DNA from: Piscicola geometra
Taxonomy: Eukaryota > Annelida > Clitellata > Hirudinida > Piscicolidae
DNA: 64,000 bases
Reading direction: 5' to 3'
NCBI GenBank assembly: GCA_943735955.1
Contig: OX030960.1
Location: 5,434,535-5,498,534, forward strand
Positions 34,503 through 64,000 of this stretch are shown piece by piece. Each line of letters starts with the position of its first letter. The stretch's first letter is position 1. A program made the position numbers and the translations under genes. Under the pieces are notes generated by a model. It was not told the origin of the DNA, made no database searches, and was given only the letters and a program-made list of their open reading frames with translations.

Positions 34503-37500
34503 ATCCTTTGATGAAGATGAAATTAGGCTTGGTGAGCGAGAAGAAGCTGATAGTTTTGTATAGTCAAAATTCACTACCCGGCTTTTATTTGAAATGAATC
34601 CGTATGAAAAGTATTTGATTTAAATTATTCGATTGATTGTACAATTATTTTTTCTGTCTTTCTGTTTATTCCTTCAATAATTTATTTATTTATTTAATTT
34701 GTATTTATTTTTGTTTCAAACTTTCGATTATTTAAAATAATTAATAACCAACTATCATTCCATCATTGCCACAAGATATTCGTACTCTAAAGATTTTAGT
34801 CTTAAAAGTGCCTTAAACCGTGGAACAGAAACTCTGATTCAAAAAATGTTATAAAAATATTTATTAATGTATATTTTCAGACTCAAACATTTCAAATATA
34901 GTTTTATTTGTATTATACTAATTTATGTTTTAAAATTAAATTTTTCCTCTACCTCAAGCCCTTAAATCCCGTTATATCATGTTGTAATTTTTCCATTTTA
35001 ACACCAGGATCCCCAATTTGTCACTTTTTTCGTCAATTCAAAGTATCAAACTGAATAAAAAACTTTAATCAAAATATTTTACTCTTTTAATTTTATGTGA
35101 TTGAATTGAATTTTTCTTTTTACACTTGTGTGTAAATAATCAAAAAGTTGTTAAATAAATAAATTTATTTAATTCTTCATCATATTCAGGTCAAACCATT
35201 TTAACACTCAATTTGTTTTATTTCTATCAATACAATTTTATTATTCTTTGAGTTTTTAAAAATAAAAAAATGGATTAAACTCATCATAAATTGGTAAAAT
35301 AAATTATTGCGTCTACTAAAACTCATTTCATCATTTTACTTTTCCGTTTAATTATCACTTAAATTATCCATTCAATTCTCGAATAATCTCAGCTAATTTC
35401 AATTTTCTTTTGTTCATTCAATACTTCATCTCTCCAATCATTAACTCATCGATACAGTATCAATCAATCAATCAATCAATCAAATCAATTTCTATAGCGC
35501 TCTTTCCTCAAATTCAAGAGCGCTGTAGGATCTATTCCATGCTTAACTACTTAACATCGTTACATTTTCTTAATAACCTATTAAACAGACCACCGCATCG
35601 CACAACATATAGTATTGGAAGATTTAAGTGGAGTAAATAAATAGATAAAAAAATTATAAAATTTAATCTTGGTATGTATTGATTTTTGAATATTATGTAA
35701 AAGGTTTAAAATACAATGATGCAAGTGAAATTTGATAGCGCTAAGTTTACAATGAAAAATGATTTTATAGATATATTGAAAGCATTTAAGAGCATAGGTT
35801 TTAATAATGTATGAAGAATTTCAACAGTTTTGCTATTTGCAAAAATAAAAGTTTCAAAGATATAAAGCAAGAAAAAACATTTGGAGATTATAATATAAAT
35901 TACAAGAAACGAACAATCAAATAATTGAAAATAACTGTAAAAACTGAATAAATACTACTAGTCCAAAACCTTCATAAACACATTAATAAACCCAAACATT
36001 CTTTAAACTATACTGGCAGACATCCAAGCACACATACACACACACATACAGGCACAAATACAAAGAGTACACATACAGACTCACAGGCATGAAGTTGCTC
36101 AAGCCTGTTGCTTCGTGTTTGGTGGAAGCTTTAAACGCCCCTCTGACTTTAACGAAGCCAACATATTATGCTCAATTAATCATGCACATTATCATCTTTT
36201 TGAGCTGTTCAAAATATAAATTAATGAGATTATATAACACAAAGTGGGTGAGCAATATTTTTTTTTCGAGCTCAAAAGATGTGAAGAAACCTGAAAAAAG
36301 ACGAAACAAAAATATGTGAACACGTGTTCTAATTCTGAAGTGGAAGAACTAGATGCATAATTGGGAAGAAAACTCTGTGATTTTTATATACAAATAATAA
36401 AACTGACAAAAGTTCATCAATATTGTTGAAATAGTTCACTAACAAATTCAATTATAGTTTTCATAATATTATGCATAAATACAGAAAGAAATTATGTTTT
36501 TGAATGAATTATTTTTAAAATATGGATGAAATTTGGCTAATTTTATTATTTTCTTATAAAATTTCATCAAACTTTGGTATTCCAAAATTAATTTCACATA
36601 ATTTCTTTCCCATGTTTTTGCTAACTAAAATTGTGTTTTTGGGTGACCATTTGTTAATTTAAAAATAAATTTGCTTTAATTTTGTTTTTTTGGCAATAAA
36701 AACTAATTTATTGATAAAATGCCCTAAAACTATTTTTTGAATTCCTATACTAAGTGCACACTTCTGATCGGAACTGAGTAGGTGGATAAAAGAATTTTAA
36801 TGTTTATTTAAAATGAACAGTCTATAAAAAGATTTAAAGTGAAAGTTTTATAAAGTTTGAGTTTTTTTAAAGTAGAATGGCTTCAACATGAATACAAGGT
36901 AAACCAAAATACTTGAGAATTGTTTTCGAGAAAGATGTAGCAATAAATGGTTTGAAACTAAGAGTCTCGAAGTAAATATTGTATTGGAAAAAGGAAAGTG
37001 AGTATTTGCAAATAAAAAGAATTGATAAAGGCTATTGAAAGTCGCAAAAGTATTTTAAAATTCAAGAATGGGTTTATGAAGAAATATTTTATAACAAGCA
37101 TTTAAATAACTCATTTTAATAGAGTTTCAAAATTCCTAAACCATTAATAAACATTAACAATAGGTATAAAAAAATCCATAATAATTTTAGCCACTATTTG
37201 TTTTCATTCTTCAATATCGTATTTAGAGAGTGGAATTTTTGATAAAACAAAAAAAACAATTTATTCGTAATAAAAACAAATAATTTAAAAACGAATACAA
37301 AATTGATGTATTTGAAAAAATAATAACAATAATTTATATACATAAACTTTCAAGAAAAATAATTGAAAAAGAAATAATAAGAATAGCAGGAATAGCGATG
37401 AGCACGCTGATCATAATGAAGAGAGGAGAGCGAGAAGCGAGCAACCGCTCGTGAATATCAGGCCTGAATCAAGCTTCCACTTATACAAACTCTCCTATAT

Positions 37501-37520
37501 CTTCCATCTCCACACTTGCA
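34503..37520. other. AT-rich spacer between the DAPK-like gene and tropomyosin
   Basis: Very AT-rich, with scattered AATAAA signals after the DAPK-like stop, a repeat tail at 35460 and a short CA-rich patch near 36010-36080. A 76-codon frame at 36089-36319 has no recognisable features. 37380-37480 is less AT-rich and could be upstream regulatory DNA. Confidence 0.45.
35460..35530 (+). repeat. Dispersed repeat tail, copy 2
   Basis: (AATC)n then AAATCAATTTCTATAGCGCT, followed by TCAAATTCAAGAGCGCTGTA. Longest of the three copies; the GAGCGCT and AGCGCTC parts form a short inverted repeat. Confidence 0.6.
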
Positions 37521-37589
37521 TACTCACTATATAAATCTATTCGTTTTACTCTTAGTATTTCGACGTATTTTGTTCAACTGTATACAAGC
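37521..37589 (+). promoter_or_regulatory. Candidate tropomyosin promoter and noncoding first exon
   Basis: TATATAAAT at 37528-37536 is followed about 50 bases on by a strong donor CAAGC/GTGAGTAG at 37589-37590. A matching acceptor is GGCAG near 38146, 30 bases before the ATG. This suits a short untranslated exon, usual in muscle genes, but is inferred. Confidence 0.45.
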
Positions 37590-38176
37590 GTGAGTAGTTT
37601 TTCATAGTTTTTCATAGAAAGAGTATACAAAGTATAGAAGTTTCTATAGGTGAGGGAATTAATATATCCAGATGTAAAAGTCGATTGGTTAAGAGTAGTT
37701 GAGGCTAGTCCTAGTTGAGAAAGTTGCAGTCTTCTTATCTTTTGTTTTTCGGTAAATTATTTTATTTACTTTGCTGAATTGCTAAATGATATAATAAATA
37801 AATGTTTACTGAATATAATTATTCAAGTATTAAGGCATTCAAATGAGTTTTCTGGAATACCATTGCGTATCACTAGCTTAAACGTTTTGCTTGATGGATT
37901 ATAAGCAAACAGACTTTGTATCAGCCCTGCTGCTGTATAATTAATTTGTAACTTTGAAAATATTTACGAGAATATATATTTGGAATCAAGGATAATTATT
38001 CAAAAGTATAAAAAACAAAATTAAACGAAAAATTGTGTTAACTTGAGATAAATATTAAACTTTTTTTCTTTTTCATACACATTCAGTTGTAATTCTCAAT
38101 TTCCATATTCTCCCATTAGACAACAACCACACTCCACCCATGGCAGAGCTAGGGCACTCACCAAAACACCAGCATC

Positions 38177-40886
38177 ATGGGTTCCAACGCCACAATGGAC
38201 GCTATCAAGAAGAAGATGCAGACGATGAAGCTGGAAAAAGAAACTGCCTTCGACAAATGCGACCAACTCGAACAGAAACTGGCCGAACAAAAACTTGTCT
38301 TCGAAAAAGTTTGTTGGATGATTGATTCAAGATCGCCTTGAGTTTTTGAGTTTTATGAAATTTACGAAATCCCGTTTAGTTTTTTTCGAAAAAAGAAGAA
38401 TGTTTTAAGGTTGAGTATTTATATAATTGCGTGACCTTGGTTTGTTTAAATTAATTTTAATGTTGAAAATTCCTTTCAACTTCAATAATTGAAAAAGTAT
38501 GAATAAAATATTTATAAAACAAAATATTTAAAAATCCTTTAAATTTTAATTTTTATTCTATTGATCTTTTAAAACCACGCTCCTTCGTAACCATTCTACA
38601 TTAGAGACGAAACAACAAACTCATTCATCCAGTCAGCTGAGGAAGTTTCCAGCCTGCAGAAGAGAATTGCCCAGCTGGAGTCTGACAACGTAGCCGCCAA
38701 GATCTCAGTCGAGGAACAGAACCAGAAGCTCGAAACCGTCACCACCGCCCTTGCCACCGTGCGTTTTGTGTGGAGTCTTCTGTTAGATTTGGTGGTCGTT
38801 TAAAAATAGATTTGAAGGTTTCTAGTTATAAATGCTTGGTTGATTATATAAATACACCTTTGTAGCGTGTAGAACAATTTATTAGCGTTTTCAACTTCGA
38901 TTCCATCGATAAAAATCGCCAACAGGCCGAGTCTGAAGTGACGAACCTGACGAAGAAGGTGCGCAGTCTGGAGGAGGACTTCGAGAACACTGAAGACAAA
39001 CTCAAGGCCACATCGGAGAAGCTCGAACAGGCCTCGAAGGCTGCCGATGACAGCGAGAGGTGACTTAGGGAGAATATTATCCTGCATGGTCGCCACGCTA
39101 TGGCGTCAATTGGTGTATGTAAGGATGCGTAAGTTACTGTTTAAGGTTTAATTAGTTTATCATTTTAGCTTTTTGAATTCACCGGGTTTTATTGCATAAA
39201 AATATTTGTTGTGGTTGCTTGTCTTGTGAATTTATAAAACGTTTTTTATAAACCTAAAAAAAACTAATATTTTTCGTAAATTATATTGTTCTTGGCAGCC
39301 GCATCTTCTTTCAGAATGAAACGATCTTCTTATTCACTTTTTAAAAATTTAATTTACGATCTTCTTATTCACTTTTTAAAAATTTAATTTACGATCTTTT
39401 TTTCTCCATTTTTTCACACACCCTCCTCGATCACGTCAGAGGACTGAAGGTGCTCGAGAGCAAGATGGTGACGGAAGATGAAAGGATCCTGGTGCTGGAG
39501 AAGGAACTGGAAGACACCATCATGGAGGGAGAGGACTCCGACAGGAGATTCGAAGAGGTCTTTTGGAAACTTAATTCTTTATTCAAAAAATATAAATATG
39601 AATTTCAGAATTAATCGATTTAGTTTAATTTATTAATATTAAGATATCAATTAATTTCGTTCAATTAATTCATGTTTATATATCTTATATTTATTCTCGC
39701 AGATCTTCAAGCAATTGGCAAACACTGACATGGAGCTCACCCGTGCTGAAGCTTCCTTCGAAGCTGCCGACGCGTTAGTACAACGAGAAGCTTAAAAAAA
39801 ATAGTTTTTCAATTCTATTTTTTTATTTCTTTTAACAACTGGATATCTTTTCTCTATTATCAGATTTTGGCGCTATATTAAATAAACTTCATCATCTTCA
39901 TCTACACGCCTTTCCATCTTTTCCCCCTTACAGAAAGGTTTCAGAGCTGGAGGAGGAACTTCACGTCGTCACGAACAACATGAAGTCTCTTGAGATCTCC
40001 GAACAAGAGGTTTGTGCGTGTGTGCTGGTCGTGTGTCTGTGATTAATTGTTCTTTTTCGTGTTTCTGCAAATATCTTTTTCGTTTGTATGTTTTTTTCTT
40101 TATTTTTCTATTTTTTAAAACATAGTTTATTCGAACCACCACTGCCACCTCAAGGTCATCCAAAGAGAAGAGGAATACGAAGACAAAATATCCGCTTTGA
40201 CTGAAGGACTCAAAAACGTATCATTCTTTTTCTGACTTTTTATAAGATTAAATTAATTGATTTAATAAATATGATTAAGTATTCAACAACGAACTGTTTC
40301 TTTAAGTTTAATAGTCCATCCACATATTGATAATTCTACAATAAAAATTTGAATCCATCTAACCCAATTACTCATTTTTTTCTTGAAACATTTTTCATTT
40401 CTGAAACCACATGAACCAATCTTTCCTTTCCCTTCGGCACTCCAGGCTGAACAGAGGTGTGCTGACGCTGAGAATTACGTTCAAATGCTGCAAAAGGAGG
40501 TTGACAAGCTTGAGGGTGAGCTCCCAATCAATCAATCAAATAGATTTCTATAGCTCCCCATTCTTTTTTTCCAACGTTTTTATTTTGCTCTAACAATTTA
40601 AATTAACAATTTAGTTGAAAATTAAAACGTGATTCAAAACTAATATGTTCTAGTTTTTAAATACCATTATAAACAGTTTTTAAAGAAAATAATTCGTTTC
40701 TACATTTCTTAAAGTTGATTTTCTCAGAAACTTCAGTAGTTGTTAAAACTTTAAAATATCTTCAAAAAAAACCTTCCACTAACCCCCATCAAAACCACCT
40801 CAGACGAACTCGCGATGGAGAAGGAGAAGTGCAAAACCATCGACAGCGAACTTAACGCTACTTTCGCTGAGCTGGCGGGCTTTTAA
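38177..40886 (+). CDS. TPM: Tropomyosin, complete, nine exons
   Basis: Coiled-coil actin-filament protein of muscle and cytoskeleton. Exons: 38195-38308 (canonical start MDAIKKKMQTMKLEKETAFD; an upstream in-frame ATG at 38177 would add MGSNAT), 38633-38758, 38926-39059, 39440-39557, 39703-39773, 39934-40009, 40155-40217, 40446-40515, 40804-40886. Lengths 114, 126, 134, 118, 71, 76, 63, 70 and 83 reproduce the ancestral bilaterian tropomyosin exon pattern and give exactly 284 residues, ending AELAGF. Heptad repeats run throughout without gaps; SEKLEQASKAADDSERGLKV and NNMKSLEISEQE are typical landmarks. Sequence is divergent for such a conserved protein. No alternative duplicated exons were seen in the introns, so this locus seems to make one isoform. 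Confidence 0.95.
39322..39395 (+). repeat. 35-bp tandem duplication in tropomyosin intron 3
   Basis: ACGATCTTCTTATTCACTTT plus 15 following bases is repeated directly with no visible mismatch, then the first bases start a third time. A recent local duplication just before the exon 4 acceptor. Confidence 0.8.
40526..40560 (+). repeat. Dispersed repeat tail, copy 3 (truncated)
   Basis: CAATCAATCAATCAAATAGA followed by TTTCTATAGCTCC inside tropomyosin intron 8, 12 bases past the donor; a truncated relative of copies 1 and 2. Confidence 0.5.
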
Positions 40887-41594
40887 GCGGCCAGCATGCC
40901 GGAATTCAACATTATTTCCCCTACATTCATTAATAATAATCATTATTATTTAAAAGTAAGACGTATAGAAGAGGTATTTTTATACTTGACGCTATAGAAG
41001 GTAAGTTTTAAAATAAATCCTCTAAAAAATAGAATTTTAATCCTAATTGAAGACTATTTATAGCGTTGTTTGGACTTGTTATTTTGGTTTTGGACTTATT
41101 TCGGCAAAAATTATGTACGAAGTTTGGGCTTCATTAAACTTTTATTTAACAAAAATCTTCATTTGATCCCATAATAGCGTTATTGAGACTTTTATATTGT
41201 TTATTAATTTAATAGCTTCTGTCTTAAAATACAGATCGCATCAATCTAAAAGGGCCATGCAAGTGACTACAAACATGCGGTAAATAGCGATCCGACAGCT
41301 AAACCAGTCCAAGTTTGCCTGGCTGTAAATGAGAATACTGACTAAAAATAGTTATATAAGTTAATAAAAAAGCCTTTAAAACAGATTTAATTATTAACAA
41401 AACATCTAAAAACCTGAAAACTAATTTATAAATGAAAAAAAGATAATCAAATATTTATAAAAAATTAGTACATATCGAAATTAGAAAATTAAGATTCGAA
41501 TTTATTTTAAATCACAAGATCTTCTTTGATTGTTGCTACCACTTCTTCCACTTCCTGATTGATCAGTTGATAGTTACGATTATCATCATCATCC

Positions 41595-41634
<40 letters not shown>

Positions 41635-41693
41635 TATCATCATCATATCAACATTAAAATCTGCACCACCACCAAGAGCCTTTCTAACGGGCG
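40887..41693. other. Convergent 3' spacer between tropomyosin and NAA25
   Basis: 3' flanks of the two convergent genes. 41235-41345 is less AT-rich and repeat-like; 41575-41650 is a (CAT)n microsatellite. No gene is seen. Confidence 0.4.
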
Positions 41694-60186
<18,493 letters not shown>

Positions 60187-61306
60187 TTTTCACAGTTATG
60201 ATATTTTATCACTCTTTTATAGAACTAAAATTTTAAACTTAAAGCTCAAATTTAAAAAACAAAAATAGATTCCCTCTTAGAGTAAACATAAAAAATAGTT
60301 TCATACTTTCTGAACATATTTTTGCTGAATATACCATAGATATCCTACAAACAACAAGTAGTATATCAACAAGTATACTATATCTATGAAATTTACTCAT
60401 TTGAATTTTAAATTTTAAAAGTGCATTGTTTTAAACTAAAATCTTCAAGTTAATTCTATTATATATATGAAATTATCTTAAAATTTTAATCATGCTTTTT
60501 GAAACAAAGCATATAAGGTTTGCAGCTAGATTAATTAACAATCTGCACTAAATTATAATTTCATCAAAACATTCTATTAGGATTCATCAATATTTTACAT
60601 TCATCTATAAAAATTACTATTGTTTTAATACATTTTAGTAACTAAAAAGTAGTAGTTCTATTGGCTATTTTGGTTATTAAATGAATTTCTATGTGTACTC
60701 TGGGCAACTTAGGCATTTCAAAGTCTATTTACAAAGTTCACTTTTTATTCATTTGAATATATCAGCTATCCAAATTATTCTCATATAAATTAACTTCCTT
60801 TATCACTTAAGTGATGCTCAAGTCTTGAATGGATCAGGAGTTTACAGCCATTCTAAGAGCAAAAAGTTATTACTAATTTAATAATAATAATAATAATGAC
60901 GAGCATTATTATAGTGGCGTATAACCCGAACGGGCTTCCTGGCCACTTAGGCTGCATATTTTCATTTGCGCCTTTGGGTTACTAGGCATTTGTTGCACTT
61001 GAACCTAGGACTTTCATTATTGGTCAAAGCTGAGAGTCGTTGCCCGACTAGGCTACCCGTTCACCCAGGCTACTCGTTCACCAAATTTGTCGAAAAAGTG
61101 CAATATACCATATAATATATGGCATATATATATGAGTATATATACATATCTAATATATCATATTTAAATTAACCTTTTTTTAAAATTTTTACTTTTTAAG
61201 ATCCATTAAATATTATCCATTTACAGTAGAACTCAAAGAAAGATTTCAAAAAGCCATTCAGGGTGGGTTGTTATAGGACATCAATTAGATTGATAAATCA
61301 GCTAAA
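60187..61306. other. Spacer between divergent NAA25 and Tigger-derived gene
   Basis: AT-rich apart from the SINE. No TATA box or GC-rich promoter stands out near the NAA25 start. If the Tigger-derived gene has an upstream exon it should lie here, but I could not pick it out. Confidence 0.35.
60890..61077 (-). mobile_element. tRNA-derived SINE, copy B (most complete)
   Basis: On minus: head GGTAGCCTAGTCGGGCAACG (A box TAGCCTAGTCGG), CTCTCAGCTTTGACC, B box-like CCTAGGTTCAAGTGC, body GGCGCAAATGAAAATATGC, then GGGTTATACGCCACTATAAT and AATGCTCGTC with an (ATT)n tail. About 185 bp. Confidence 0.72.
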
Positions 61307-61338
61307 ATGATTGTGTTTAACATTCTTTTTTTTTCCAG

Positions 61339-62839
61339 AGAAGAATCCAAAAAAATCAAAGAATTATCAATTCGCGAGAAGATATCTCTGATAGAGTACA
61401 GTGAGACGCACACAGTGAGAGACACTGCTAGTGAGTTCAAGGTTTCCCTGGGAACAGTGGTGAACATAAAGAAAAGGAAGGAAGAGTACCTGAAGCTGGA
61501 CAACGAAGAGAATCTGAGCAACACCAGGAAACGAAAGTTCAAAGACACTCCATACGGAGAACTGAACAAGTTGTGCTGGACGTGGTTCAGCAAGTCTCGT
61601 TCCATGAACATGCCCCTTTCCGGACCCATCATCCAGGAAACAGCTCGGAAGTTTGCAGCCGAGTTGAAACTGCCCGCTTTTAAAGGCTCCAATGGCTGGC
61701 TTCTTAGCTTCACGAAAGCACACAACATCAACCTCAAGATGACTGCATGTACTGAGACATTTTGTGAAAGTGACACAAGCCTCAAGTTTGCAAACAACCT
61801 CAAACATGTCTTCATGGACTATCAACCTGGTGACGTCTTCAATGTTGCTGAGACGACTTTATGCTGGAGAGGCATGCCTGAACGCTCGTGGCTGCAGACA
61901 AGGAAGATGGATGGTGGTAAGCTGGCGAGAGAGAAAGTGGTGGTCTTGTTGGCGGTGAGTGGCAGTGGTGAGAAGTTGAAGCCGTTGATTGTGGGTAGAT
62001 GTGCATTGCCAGAGTGTGGCAAAATGGTCAATGTGAAGAAGCTACAAGTGGAATACCGCTACAACAAAACATCCTGGATGACTTCTCACATCTTCCGGGA
62101 ATGGCTGCATTCCCTGAACGAGGTATTCATTCAGCAGAACCGCAAAGTTCTCTTCTTCATCCACAGCTCACCATCGCACCAGTTTACAGATCTTTCCAAC
62201 ATCAACATTTGCCTCCTTCCTCCGTCTTTCCTCCAACCACTGGACCATTCAATTTTCAGCGCATTCAAAACAAACTACCGCAAAATCCTCCTGAAACACG
62301 CCATTGTCTTCATGGACCTCCACTCAAACACATCATTGTTCGATATGCTTTTATGGGTGAGGAGAGCCTGGCAGGAGGTTCCTATCTACCTCATCCAAAA
62401 CTCTTACCGTCACTGTGGTTTCAGCGAGAAACCTGATGCGATTGCTACTTCAGCTGCCATTCCCGCCGTTGAACCTGACGCTGAACTAAACGAATTGATC
62501 GAGCAGATGCACTCGTTCTACCTACTGAAGGACAAACTCACTGCTGATGAGTTCCATCAACTAGACAAGCAATTAGACGACATGCAGTTAGACGAAAACT
62601 GCAGCAAGAGCACAAAAATCGCCACGCTTCAAGACGTTTCCATGCAGGCGGATGTTGGAGAAGTAGATAACAATTCCTGCATCGACTTGCATGCAGCGAT
62701 GTCTCACGTACGAGAACTCAAACAATTCACAGTCCACAACGACGTAGACTTGGTGGATGATGTGCTGAACATCGAGAGAAAATTACAAGATACCATAGTG
62801 GGTTCCCAGCATTTCGCACTTACTGAATTTTTCTATTGA
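61339..62839 (+). CDS. Tigger/CENP-B-type transposase-derived protein with degenerate DDE triad
   Basis: Uninterrupted frame of about 500 codons. TTTTTTTTTCCAG at 61326-61338 is a strong acceptor, so the ATG at 61307 is doubtful and the true start is probably in an upstream exon. Domains in order: CENP-B N-terminal HTH (IREKISLIEYSETHTVRDTA), Tc5/CENP-B-type second HTH (IIQETARKFAAELKLPAFKG, SNGWLLSF), DDE_1 core. Pogo-type catalytic positions are altered: FNVAETTLCWRG where NADET is expected (first Asp is Ala), FFIHSSPSHQ where LLLDNxPxH is expected (second Asp lost), while LQPLDHSIFSAFKTNYRK keeps the third. A DNA-binding role without transposition (TIGD/CENP-B-like domestication) is inferred. 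No terminal inverted repeats seen. Confidence 0.85.
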
Positions 62840-63571
62840 GCGTTAAAGAAGCTAATTAGTGGCGAAGAAGACGAAAAGTATCGAGACCACTGACATCACC
62901 TCATTTCCGCATTGTCAGTTTTTTACGTAGATTCTAAATATCTTTTTATCACACTACATACTCTTCATTTACCTCCTTAAACTGTATCTTGTTAAGCTTT
63001 TATATTTTTCTATTTTCGTCAATGTTACAGTTATTCCTAGTGAAATAGTCAACCCTTTTTAACTCTCTACTGCTGTTATATGACTCGCAATATCATTTCA
63101 GGGTTGCAAATTTTCAAGCTTTATTTAAATAGGAAATTGCAATGGGTCCAAAACATAGATTCCTGCTATTTCCCGGGTTCCCTTTATCACCTCTACTTTG
63201 AATATTTCTTGATTTTTGTTACACTCGTTTACTATTCAAATTATGCATTTTCTGTTACTGTTTTTTTAAACTTAAAGGGTAATACCTAAATCATAATCAT
63301 TTGTAAAAATTTAATTTTCAAGTTCATAGTTTATTTGTCATTCTAACATTGTATTTGAAGAATATAAAGTATTGTTGAATGGTTTAATAAAGGAACAGCT
63401 GAACAAGTCATTAGTTTCAAGAGGTTGAATGTTTTGAATTCAAAATTAAGTGTAGAATATATCAATGGGATTTATTAACCATGCTGGTTTGAAATGAAAG
63501 TAACAAATAATCCAATAAAATCTACACGCCACTTCTATCAACTGCAATAAGTTAAATGACAAAACAAAACT
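62840..63571. other. 3' flank of the Tigger-derived gene
   Basis: AT-rich, with no coding signal beyond a 69-codon frame at 63080-63289 of hydrophobic composition that I do not consider real. Confidence 0.35.
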
Positions 63572-63913
63572 GTGAAAGACATCGTTTTGCCAACCATCAA
63601 GCGTTCAGCATGGTATGCATTCAGCGAAATTATAATTCAGACACTGCTGTTTTCAAAGGCTGCTATTGAAAGAAAAGCTGGAGCAAAAATTATTTGTGAA
63701 TGGAGAGAAAAACTGTTGGGGATCTTTCAGAACGTCCGAGAAAAACATTCCATCAATACCAATGTTTATTCACTTCTGGATTTTATCGATTGGTTCGACA
63801 AAATATATGGAACACCTTTAACGTGGATACAAGCAACAATTGAAGTGAAAAGTATCATTGGTCTTCCTATGGTGGTTCCACCCTTGTCATTTAGAGTACA
63901 GAAATGTGTGTAA
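63572..63913 (+). CDS. Unidentified ORF, possible exon or gene remnant
   Basis: About 113 codons of balanced composition (KRSAWYAFSEIIIQTLLFSK, REKLLGIFQNVREKHSINTN, TWIQATIEVKSIIGLPMVVP) with a stop at 63913. The frame opens at GTG after a TGA 15 bases upstream, with no ATG and no good acceptor, so it is either an exon with an unrecognised boundary or a decayed gene. A transposon origin is possible given the Tigger ORF nearby. No family is recognised. Confidence 0.35.
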   Translation: MKDIVLPTIKRSAWYAFSEIIIQTLLFSKAAIERKAGAKIICEWREKLLGIFQNVREKHSINTNVYSLLDFIDWFDKIYGTPLTWIQATIEVKSIIGLPMVVPPLSFRVQKCV

Positions 63914-64000
63914 AATAAGTAACAGAAGCTGCTGAAAGAGTTTATACATATAAAAAAGAAACGAAGAAATCTATAGAATCTATGGGCGGCGATCCTGGAG

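Overview
This is animal nuclear DNA. It is AT-rich, its genes are split by many short GT-AG introns, and it carries dense microsatellites, minisatellites, tRNA-derived SINEs and hAT-type DNA transposons. Spliced products match bilaterian families (FUBP, TAT, SBSPON, ALKBH3, DAPK1, tropomyosin, NAA25). Tropomyosin gene structure and repeat content suggest a lophotrochozoan invertebrate such as an annelid or mollusc, but that placement is an inference. All gene models were spliced by eye using splice-site consensus, reading phase and remembered family sequences.

Layout. 69-4905 (-): a four-KH-domain FUBP/KSRP-type nucleic-acid-binding protein whose last exons lie beyond the left edge. Its introns hold four copies of what reads as a box C/D snoRNA with an antisense element against 18S rRNA. 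5357-8475 (+): an Asn/Ser/Gln-rich low-complexity protein with a short ARID1-like segment. 8743-8898 (-): an unidentified exon. 9067-10010 (-): a class A orphan GPCR. 12274-15535 (+): complete tyrosine aminotransferase, 11 coding exons. 16195-20483 (+): secreted SBSPON-like protein with a very long Thr/Asn-rich N-terminal region. 20875-22951 (-): ALKBH3-type DNA/RNA demethylase. 27241-34502 (+): DAPK1-type ankyrin-Roc-COR-death-domain protein, with no kinase domain found next to it. 38177-40886 (+): complete tropomyosin, nine exons, 284 residues from the canonical start. 41694-60186 (-): NAA25, the auxiliary subunit of N-terminal acetyltransferase B, 27 exons, with introns swollen by two GAT-rich minisatellites (about 2.2 and 3.5 kb), two hAT elements and a SINE. 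61339-62839 (+): a Tigger/CENP-B-type transposase-derived ORF with degenerate catalytic residues. 63572-63913 (+): an unidentified ORF.

The genes are neighbours rather than an operon or pathway. Two pairs are arranged head to head (FUBP with the low-complexity gene; NAA25 with the Tigger-derived gene). The observations most worth following are the intronic snoRNA family, the apparent absence of the DAPK kinase domain, the intact but catalytically degenerate Tigger ORF, and the hAT family with recognisable target-site duplications.
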